From a bacterium (GTDB taxonomy: Bacteria > B130-G9), in NCBI GenBank assembly GCA_021160245.1, contig JAGHCW010000048.1:1-30757 (forward strand): a stretch of 30,757 nucleotides of DNA. The letters are read 5' to 3'. The notes below the pieces were generated by a model. The model did no database searches. It saw only the letters and a program-made list of their open reading frames with translations, and was not told where the DNA came from. A program made the translations under genes and the position numbers. Below, in pieces: positions 17,069 through 26,500 of this stretch (positions are counted from its first letter, which is position 1; every line of letters starts with the position of its first letter).

Positions 17069-20000
17069 TTATTCAACGTGGAAGTATGGCCACGCGAGGC
17101 TTTCGTTTCCGTATATGTCAGTAGCAATAATCTCTAGGATGTAGTCATTTGGAATGAGTCCTGACGGAACATCATCCAGCACAAGCACAAAGGCGCCGTC
17201 ATCCTCGACATCGCCGGGAACGCCAGAGGCTATGCTATCGGACAGGAATAGCCCGCTGCCGATCCGCTCGCCTCCCTCCAGCATCAGTTCTACGGTGTCG
17301 ATTGCACCCCAGCCGGCGAACTTGGCGTCGTCATCTCTAACTCGGGAGAAGGCGCAGAACTTGCCGCCATTTGAGTGCATGAACGTGTAATCCCAGTTCA
17401 GGAAGCCGGTCATCATGACGACCGGTCTTGTGAATGCCGATGGACCACCCTTCGCGCCTCGCTTCAGAGCGACCTGCGGGGTTGAGTGAGTCTTCGTCTC
17501 CATTCCTGTACTTATACTTAGTGCCCTCATGTCGCGTTCGAACGGATCCTGCAACTCCCCGGCGGAGAAGAAGTCCTCATAGGGACTGACCCGGACCCTC
17601 GGCCACGGGACACTGTGATAGCCCAGACTGTCCACAGCCTCAATCGTTACAAGGTATGACCCTCTTGCGACCCCCGGGGCAAAATTGTATGAGAATGAAT
17701 AGACGCCATCGCCCGGCTGCCAGTCGCCATTGACACCAGCATCATTCAATTCGCCCCAAGGCTCACCCTCAAGGCTGATAATGACCTGCACAATGTCATC
17801 ATCGCCGTCGGGGTCAGCAACCTGGGCTATGGCCTGGAAGTCTCCCCCTCGGTCACTCGTCACTTTGCTATATTCATGAGATGCAAGCTCAACAACCGGA
17901 GGATAGCCCGCGTCGCCAGTAAGCGCAACACGTCCGGGAAGCAGCGGATAGCCTTCTTCAGCGCCGCCAGTGTCCAGTGGAATAATCGTTATCTCACCCT
18001 CGGCTTCGCCGAACTTCTGGGCTTGGAAGGACACAACTAGTGGATATGTGTCTTGAGCCTGAATCATCAGCGGGAGCGCGGGAGCGTTGAACGAGAAATG
18101 CCCACTGCCCTTAGTAACATGAATTTCCTCTATCGTAAGAGGCGACCAGCCCGTGTTCTGAATATTCAGTGTCTTCGTATTTGGCAGCGCGCCTATCGTT
18201 CCCGCCTTCGGCGTCCTATCAAACTGAATCGATTCGGGCACTGTCATCCTGGGGTAGCAACGTCCTGTCTTGAAGCTCCATGAGGCGGGCGGGAGCATCG
18301 CATTGCCCTCAAGATCACTAACGCTGACCTCAACAGCAACATCGGAGCAATGTTCCAGATTCCCCTGGTATTTCACAACAGCGCCAAAGGGAATGGTTGT
18401 CCAGGCAAGCTGATGCTGGACAATCTGACCATTAACTCTCATCTGGACGCTATTCTCGTCGATACCGGAGTTGAATTCTATACCATTCTCTATGTCAGGC
18501 ATGTCTGAGATAGAGACGGAAATCAACGCGTCAATACCCACATTCGTCTCACCATCCCTGGGAGAGAACGTCTCCCGGTAGTAGATGGGTGGGATAATGT
18601 CCACGAGCGTGAACCTATAGGACTCGACGCCCGTGTTCGGATTTGGAGTCGCAAGATCGGAGGCAGAGAGGTCAACGTCAACGATGGTGTTGGTGTTGAA
18701 GTCAACAAGCGGATCGTAAACGACATTGAATCCCTTCGCAAGCGGGAAGATGCTGACGTTCGGACTCTGTAGAGATATATCCTCCCCTTCCACCGACATC
18801 GTCAGCGTCGTTAAATCCACACCTTCCTCTTCGTCCTTAACAGAGAACTCGATCGAAGTGTCGGGTAATACGCCGGTCTCGCCCGCAAATGGATGTAGTC
18901 CATCAAAGAAGGGCTTTGCGGCATCCTCACCCGTCGTGAACGACCAGCAATACCACTCCATCCAATTGGCTCCGGTCGCGTCGTCACCACCGAGGTCCGC
19001 CGCGCGGATGCATATTCTCAGGTCTTGATCATAGGTCAAAACCAGCCCAATCGGCGCATAGATTCTGTAGCCCCCGTAGCCGTCAGGACTCGTCCAATTC
19101 TCGAATGTAAGCGATGTCCAATCAACGGGATTGCCATCCACCGTCACTTCGACGCTTGTGGTATCAACACCGCTATGGGTGTCGAAGATGACTATGCTTA
19201 CCTCTGATGTGTTTATTGGCACGTCGGTAGCGTCCGGCTGGGGGCTCTCTGAGCCGTCATAGACCATTGGCGCATACCAATCGATATCCGTTGTGAACGA
19301 ATACTGCAGTTTGCTCTGATTCGGCTCTGGGAAGGCCAAGTCAGAAGCGATTACCTCGATCACAACTTTCTTATTGTAAGCGAACGGCGCCGGTGGGTAG
19401 TAAACCACCGAATAACCGGATGCGTCCTCTTCCTCGCTCAAGGTCGGCACGGCGTAAACATGGGCGATCGCGCCCGTCGACTCGATCCCATCGAATACTA
19501 ACTGGCCATCAATGAGGAGCTGCACCGTATCTCCGTTTATGCCGGTACCTCTGTCGAGCACATCGAAAGCGATCGGTCCGTCAACTGGAATGTTGCGAGC
19601 GTTCCGAGGCGGGCTCTGATTGGCCAGGAATGGGGCTGACGTATCGCGCTCCACGGTCGTAAACGCAAACGTGTCGCTGCCTTTATTGCCGCCTCCATTT
19701 CCTCGACCGTTTGCGAGCAGGTCCTCCGCCTCGACCTGAACGTCCACGACCTGGCCATAGCCGAATGGTTGTTTGGGTTCATATTCTATTGTGTAGCCTG
19801 ACTGCACGCCACCGTTGTTGACCGACACGAGGGAGGGCATCACAACGGCGCCGGTCGGGGTTGACTGCATGTAACCCGTATCAGTCAGCAAATTATAGCC
19901 GTCGGGTATGTCAGGATCAACTTTGTAAACCTTGTCGTTCCCGGCGTCGGCCACCCAGCATAGACCAACTTGGTTATCGAGATTACGATAGGAGTTGACC

Positions 20001-20401
20001 GCGACTTTCGCGGGAGAGCCAAAACCACTTATCGTCGCAGCAAGGGCGCCATCTGGGTCCATGCGAACTATCTGCCCGGTTCCTGACAAGGCTGCCCAGG
20101 CTACGCCGGATGCCTGCTCAACGGCCACGCCCGACGGATTGCTGCCATCCGCAAAGTGGACCTTCTTGTCCATTTCGGGATAGTTATTAGCGTTTACATC
20201 ATAGCCATCAGGCGTCTCGGCGTCAAGTCGGACGACCCTGTCGTTGCCGCTATCTGCTACCCAAATCGCGCCGGGATAATAGCTGAGCGCGATGCAACTG
20301 GGGTCGCTGAAGCCACGGATTCTTCTTAGAATAGCGGTCCCGCCGGGAGAGAGTTTCAGAATCTCCCCATGCCCAGAGTCGGCAACCCAGCACATACCCA
20401 C
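17069..20401 (-). CDS. Downstream half of the giant surface protein (after in-frame TGA)
   Basis: A 1,110-codon frame with no signal peptide, beginning mid-propeller. Residues 1-165 are NHL repeats (CWVADSGHGEILKL, IWVADSGNDRVVRLD). Residues about 185-245 are the second half of an Ig-like domain, and about 263-710 four full Ig-like domains, each with a 'GIN..TVQLLIDGQ'-type strand and ending in a '.FTT' strand. Residues about 720-800 are a HYDIN-like sandwich (TKTLNIQNTGWSPLTIEEI). Two C-terminal beta modules lie at about 835-945 and 1000-1110 (ends AWPYFHVE). The nominal start is GTG, but the frame is open upstream to the TGA at 20498 and is the same frame as the upstream ORF. It is therefore very unlikely to be an independent gene: an exported architecture without an export signal would not be delivered. 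Confidence 0.7.
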   Translation of the reverse strand: MGMCWVADSGHGEILKLSPGGTAILRRIRGFSDPSCIALSYYPGAIWVADSGNDRVVRLDAETPDGYDVNANNYPEMDKKVHFADGSNPSGVAVEQASGVAWAALSGTGQIVRMDPDGALAATISGFGSPAKVAVNSYRNLDNQVGLCWVADAGNDKVYKVDPDIPDGYNLLTDTGYMQSTPTGAVVMPSLVSVNNGGVQSGYTIEYEPKQPFGYGQVVDVQVEAEDLLANGRGNGGGNKGSDTFAFTTVERDTSAPFLANQSPPRNARNIPVDGPIAFDVLDRGTGINGDTVQLLIDGQLVFDGIESTGAIAHVYAVPTLSEEEDASGYSVVYYPPAPFAYNKKVVIEVIASDLAFPEPNQSKLQYSFTTDIDWYAPMVYDGSESPQPDATDVPINTSEVSIVIFDTHSGVDTTSVEVTVDGNPVDWTSLTFENWTSPDGYGGYRIYAPIGLVLTYDQDLRICIRAADLGGDDATGANWMEWYCWSFTTGEDAAKPFFDGLHPFAGETGVLPDTSIEFSVKDEEEGVDLTTLTMSVEGEDISLQSPNVSIFPLAKGFNVVYDPLVDFNTNTIVDVDLSASDLATPNPNTGVESYRFTLVDIIPPIYYRETFSPRDGETNVGIDALISVSISDMPDIENGIEFNSGIDENSVQMRVNGQIVQHQLAWTTIPFGAVVKYQGNLEHCSDVAVEVSVSDLEGNAMLPPASWSFKTGRCYPRMTVPESIQFDRTPKAGTIGALPNTKTLNIQNTGWSPLTIEEIHVTKGSGHFSFNAPALPLMIQAQDTYPLVVSFQAQKFGEAEGEITIIPLDTGGAEEGYPLLPGRVALTGDAGYPPVVELASHEYSKVTSDRGGDFQAIAQVADPDGDDDIVQVIISLEGEPWGELNDAGVNGDWQPGDGVYSFSYNFAPGVARGSYLVTIEAVDSLGYHSVPWPRVRVSPYEDFFSAGELQDPFERDMRALSISTGMETKTHSTPQVALKRGAKGGPSAFTRPVVMMTGFLNWDYTFMHSNGGKFCAFSRVRDDDAKFAGWGAIDTVELMLEGGERIGSGLFLSDSIASGVPGDVEDDGAFVLVLDDVPSGLIPNDYILEIIATDIYGNESLAWPYFHVE

Positions 20402-20497
20402 CTCACCTGGCGGATACGGGTAGCTAGTGACTGCTACCCACTTCGGGGCGCTTAGCGGGCCTTCGCTACCGCCATTGCCGCCTACTGCTGTGTGGTA

Positions 20498-20500
20498 TCA
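20498..20500 (-). other. Single in-frame TGA splitting a 3,411-codon gene
   Basis: The ORFs 20498-27304 and 17069-20401 share one frame: 27304 to 20401 is exactly 2,301 codons. The only interruption is this TGA at codon 2269. The 32 codons between it and the nominal GTG restart contain no other stop and read as plausible propeller linker (GGNGGSEGPLSAPKWVAVTS). A change of one base would give Arg, Gly or Trp. Only a four-base-pair TACC/GGTA stem is seen downstream, so I find no support for a selenocysteine element. Confidence 0.85.
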
Positions 20501-23500
20501 GACGGCGATATCTAGATCGTAAATCGGCCCATATTCTTCAATGTTGGCCTCGAGTCGAATAACGCGGTCGTTGCCGGTATCGGCGACCCAGCATGTCCCA
20601 TTAACCCAGTCAACTGCTAGAGATCTGGGGTTATTGAGTCCGAGTATGCGACATTGCTCCTCAACTACGTAATAGTCGATAGCATACGTCGTGCCCGCGG
20701 CAACTGGGGGAACCGTTTCGGCGATCGTCAAGCTGTCGGCAGTGTTTTCGGTAATCGGATAGCCTGCTAGGAACGGCTGGCCGAGATCATAATAGACTGT
20801 ATAGCCGACAAGGGAGCCCGGCACCCAGTTGGCGTCATTGTCTATGAAAAGGGTCCCGCTCCCAGGCTGTGCAAGAACGCCTTCCCAGTCGCCGGAGATA
20901 GAGGAGAGCATTTTCAGCTTAACCACTTCGTTGTTGCCCGTATCGGCAATCCAAAGAGCCCCCGTTCTGGGGTCGAGCGCAAAGCCCTCAGGCCTATAGA
21001 AGCCATCGCCCGTTATGCTGCCAATCTCATTCATTGTGCTGCCGCCAAGCTCAAGGATCCGGTTGTTATAGGTATCAACCACCCAACATTCGGACAATTC
21101 GTCACCGAATAGGTCCCCGTAGGACTTGACGTAGCACGGGCTGATCGCAAGATCATCCTTCGGCACGTCGATTCCATCTAGGGAGAGGCCAATTGTTCTT
21201 GGGTCGATTCCATATACAGAGGATACTTGCGCGCTTATCGAGGTGTCCGGCCTCACGTTCTTGGCGCCATCCACCCAATAATAATCTGGAACAGCGATAT
21301 TTGAACCGTAGGGTTGGCCAAAGACGGTGATTGCAGTCTCCGTGTTGTCAACCACCTCGAACCTCGTGCTGTTGCCGGCGTAGAGGAACGCGCCTTGCAG
21401 CTCATGAAGAGCCCAATTGGCATGTTCGTCCTCGATTCTGAACATCTCGCTGGATATGACATCCATACGCGTCGAGATACCGGCATAGCCGCCCGGACGC
21501 AAGTTGAAGACCAGAGATTCATTGAAGGGGTTGATTGCCGCGGTTGCCTCGTCACTCCTGTCGTATTCGGAGCCATCACACTCACCGTTCTTGTCCGTAT
21601 CCGGATTCGTCGGATTCGTGTGCAACAAGAACTCCTCGAGATTCGTCAGGCCGTCGTTGTCATAGTCAAGGTCATCGTTGAGCGTGTCCATGGACATCAA
21701 AGGCTTTAGACCGTAGTGCTCCTCCCAACTATCTGGCATGGAGTCAACACCCATCCCAAGCGGATTATAGAGCGTTAAGCCGACGACGCTCGAATAGTCG
21801 CTGCTGTTTCCATACGCATCGAATGCCTTGATGAAGTAGTAGTAAGTGACCCCGGGTCTAACCGTTCCGTCAACATAATAGGAAGACCGGTCCCACTGAC
21901 CATTACCGTTCCAGTCCTTGAAGACCTCGTTCGGGTCCCACTGGCCGTTGCCGTTGTCGTCCGTAAGAGGCTCTTCTGGCCCTACATAGAACGCAACAGT
22001 GGTTGCGTCGCCAGTTGCCCATGTAATTACATCGATCGGATCCCGCGGTATAAGACTCGGGTCCTCCGACCTGAATATCGCATATCCAGCCTCGCGACAA
22101 TATGCAAAGTCGGCCTCAGTATTTATATCCCACTCCAACCTTATACCTTGCCCAAGCTGAATGGTCCCGATTGTGGCCGTGACATTCGCAGGAGGCGCCG
22201 GCGGGCCCAGGTCGATCATAAGAGGACGAGACGCGAAGACATACCCGACGTTGCCACTTGATAAGTCCTCTAAATAGCCAATCACATCAGCGATAATGTC
22301 ATCGTTCTCCTTCACTGTGTACGTTCCAACATAGACGCCATCACCGGCCACGCCGTCTTTATGCAGGCCATCGTCGTACATGCGCACGTTACTCTGGAAG
22401 AACCTTCGATACGAGGCGCTGCCTGAGGTCTGATAGCTGTCTCCAAGCTGAACTTGGGCGCCAACGTCGGCGTCAAGAACGATTTCGGTCTCGGAGTTAC
22501 CTACAATATGGAACGTGCCTCGGTCCTGAGGAGGAATGGTACCCGGATTGCTTATCTTGATTCTAAGACCCACTAGCGAGCCTATATCAAAATCGGCGGT
22601 GAGGTCCGTTATTCGATTTCCGCTGACTCCACCGATATTTCCTGTCACACGCTCGCGGGTTACTTGCTCGAAGTTGAAACTCGCTATTTTGCCGGGGGCT
22701 GCTGTCATTACGACCTCAACCGTCTCGCCGGGCGCGAGGACGATATTCGTTGCGTCCCTGACAACTTCGTAAGAATCGCCTACTTTCGAAACTGTCCGCA
22801 GATCTCCGTCAACAGTAATGCTTGTGACGGTGTTACTGATTATGGCAAAGGTTTTGGACTGGTTCGTGTTGGGATTGAGCATCAATCCGGTGAGACTACC
22901 CGGAGAGAACAGGCCATTCTCGTCAATCAGCGAGCTAGTGAGAAGCCCTGTCGAGTTACCGGAGAGCTTATTGTAGTGCTCAATTCCATATATCTTCGGG
23001 TTCTCACAGAAAGACGCCCGCCAAGTATAATAACAGGGGCCGACGTAATCCACGCCCGCGGGCGGCGGCGTGCCATAAGTAACTGCAGCGCTCAACTGCA
23101 GCTCGAATGGGATGGCTGAGCCGTCGTAGTCTGGAGATATATCGAACTCATACTCCGGATTCGCATCCAGAGGCAGGCCCTCTCCACCAGGGAGAATATA
23201 GCCATACTGCCTTATCGAAATCCCCTGGTCAATCGAGACGAATGGGCTGTCAATCGAGAGGTCCATATTGAGTCCCCCCATGCTCCCGTTGCCTATCGGG
23301 AGGCAGCTCTCGTTTCTCAACCTGATGGGCATCTCAATCCGCTCCCCGGCCTGGATAACGCCGTCTCCATTGCTGAAAGGGCTGGTTCCGCTATACCCGA
23401 ATCTGTCATCGTCAATAGCGGGTGGTACCACGGTCGGTGGATCGACCCGGAAGAGCTTGACGCGGAAAGAATCGTCATAAGAAACGCCTCCCCAACTGTC

Positions 23501-26500
23501 GAATACCTTAGTATAGAACGTGACGTCATATCCGTTCGTGTAGCAGGGCAACTGCTCAGAGACAGTAAACTTGAATGCAAACCGGTCATAGTGGTCCGAA
23601 GAGACTCCGGCCCCGGGGGGAACGGCGCTTAGTGTCCTTCCACTCATGACGTTGTCATACATCGTCAGGTTGTTGGAGACGAGAGTTACATAAGGGTCAT
23701 ACTCAGCGATAAGGGCCGACACACTGAGAACATTAGCAACGCTCTTATTCGTGAGCACCAAGAAACCTGTAACCGTCTCCCCCGGCTCTATAACGGTATA
23801 GAGGTCCTGCGACTCGAGGTCGTCCGGTATATAATTCGAGAGCCACCGCGACGCATCATCCTGATTCTCAGGGGCCTCTGTGTAAAGCGTGTCACCAGGA
23901 TTGAATAGCCCATTGCCGTCACTATCATAAAACGGCATTCCGTCGGTATTTACGAGAAGCGGATAGCTGCCCACGGCCATTCCCCCGCTCCACTCGTCGG
24001 GGTCGTTGCAGTTTGCGCGGCCGGTGCCAGCTACGGGGAATTTCGGTTCCAGCAACGTATGCTTGGATGGCGTTACCGACCACCGCCTCGGCTTACCCGT
24101 AGTTGCGTCATCCCCATCGCTGTCGTAGATGACAAAGGTGGAGAATGAGCCGCTGGCAGCGATATCATCGGCCAAGAAAGTCAGCGTCGGATATGGATCA
24201 TAGACGCAGTTGTGATTAGCATCTTTGAAAGGCGTCCCCGGAGTTAACGAACCGGTCGCGTCGCAGTCACAGGTTGTCGCGCCGCCACCAGGATTGGGAG
24301 CAGGTGGGTCCGGCCGATTGTCACTGAGCCCGCTCGCGAAATCGAGCCACTGCTGGACCCAAATTGAATCAAAGAATGTCTCGGGATTATAGGCCTGGGT
24401 AATGAAGTAGTGGCCAGCTCCCCCGATGGCTCCGAGCTGACCTACTGGGTCAAGTGCTATCGCTAAGCCCACAAATGGGGAATCCTCTACAACAGCGCAC
24501 TCCTCACGTAGGCCGCCGGCGTCTTCGTCATCAGCGCTGCCAGTAGTTATAACGTATCGACAGCCCTGCCAGTCGGTAGCAGAGCCGGCTGTCGGCCGAA
24601 TGTAATAGTCGCTGATCTTCCTCGCGTTATCATCAGCTGTGCCTTCGTAGAAATTGGAGGTCTCGTGAAGGAGCATCGGTCGCCACCAGTAATTGATAAC
24701 GTCGTTGTAGTCACCCTTGGCCGTCGCCACCACGTCCGGATCTATTCCGTACCGAAGGCTACCTAACGCTGCCTGGGTCAACCTGACCATGACCTCCGAA
24801 TCACCCGTCCACTGGCCTCTAGTCTTCTCCTGACCACGTCCATAGCCGGCCGCACTCCAGCAATCATTGCCCCCGGGCACCAGCATAGGAGCAGCATCAG
24901 AACCATCACCCCAAGGCCGATAACGTGTATAACCACCAACCTGGTCGTCTATACTTGCAGTCTCGCCAAAGACCATGAAATCGGATGGAGACGGATAATC
25001 CCTTCTGTCAACGCCGATATGTCCACTACCGGCTGAAGGCATCTCAAGATCAACCGTCGTGTATGCGGGCATCCCTCCGAGAGCTCCTTGAACTTGGTAA
25101 GAGCTGATCCGATAACACTGAGGCGGAAAGTCGGAGCCCGTCCATTGGGCTAGGTCCGAGACATCTGGATTGAGAAAGCAACCTATATAAAGATCGCCGG
25201 CGTCCTGCGCCTGGGTTCCTGCAGCAGCCCAGTACGCATACGATTTGTGAGTCGGATTATTGCCCGTGTTAAAATTCGTGACGCCATCCGTGATGTTATT
25301 CGCAAGGGCAATCGTGTCCACGTCTATGCCCAAGGTACTACTCGCGGCATCCGTTCCCCAACCTGGGTCCTCATATGGAACACCGATGGCGCGAGAAATC
25401 GACAGTGGGTTGCCGTTGCGTATCTCGATCGTGCGAACGATCGGATCATGGGGAATCAGATTTCCAGGATAGGGATCACGACCATTATGCTCTATGTAGA
25501 GATAGACATTGAACCAACCTTCCGGAAGCATGTCACGGTTGAGCGAGATCGTGAATTCATCAGGCTCCATCATCACCTCTCCCGTCACTTTAGAGATGCT
25601 AAGAGCTGACATTGGCGACCAATCCCTGATGAAGTAATAGGAACCGGCGCCAGAGCAATCTTCCGAGCCAATGCTGGTTGGATCGCCATCCACAGTAAGA
25701 CTCGTCCGGGTATTTGAAACGATCGTGTAGTCATTACTGGTGATTCCGCCGGAGCCAACGCCGCTGGCGCTCCTCTCGCCCTCACCATAATTCCACTCGC
25801 CGTTGCCATCGGCATCGACCCAATCCAAACGTCCGTTCGCGTTCAAATCCTGAAAGCGTTCCGCGATGGTTATCTTAAGGCCTACTAACTCGCCGGGCTC
25901 CCAACTTGCCGTGCTATCAAGCAGGAGAACTTGGGCCTTCGGTGGATTCAAATCACTTGTCACCTGATATGAAATCTTCGCGTCCGTGAAGCGGCCCGAC
26001 CAAAGATACTGGCCGTATTGCCGAACGATCTGGCCGGCCGTCTGGTAGTAATAATAGACGTCGGTAAAAACTGTCCATTTGATCGGCTTGGTCTTCGTCG
26101 TATTCTCAACTGTAAAGACTATCTCGTCCGTATCAAGGCCCATTACAACGTTGCCCGGTGACACCTGCAAAATATCATGGGAGTTAACCGTCAAATCTAT
26201 CGGCGAAGCCTTCACCTCGTTTGAGAGAGGGGTTTTGTAAGAGATGACCGTGCCAGATATGCTCGCCTCAACCTGATATTTATAGGTCACGCCGTTGAGA
26301 GGGGCGCCTGAACCGGGGATTGCGCTCCCGGGGTCCACGAAGACCGTCTGCGCGAAGTTCTCGGCTATCATCACGCCGTTTCGGTACACGTTGTATGTGA
26401 CGTTGGTTCCTAACCGGTCAAAGCCCTGAGCCACATCCGTCCATCCGAGTGTTATCTCATTTCCCGTACCCTCAATGAGTCTATCCGCGTTTCGAGTCGC

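Noticed and set aside
20498-20560. Selenocysteine at the TGA in the giant gene, or genome-wide TGA reassignment.
   Set aside because: No convincing hairpin follows the TGA, the position is a propeller linker rather than a redox site, and TGA ends other genes here while only one is found inside several thousand codons.
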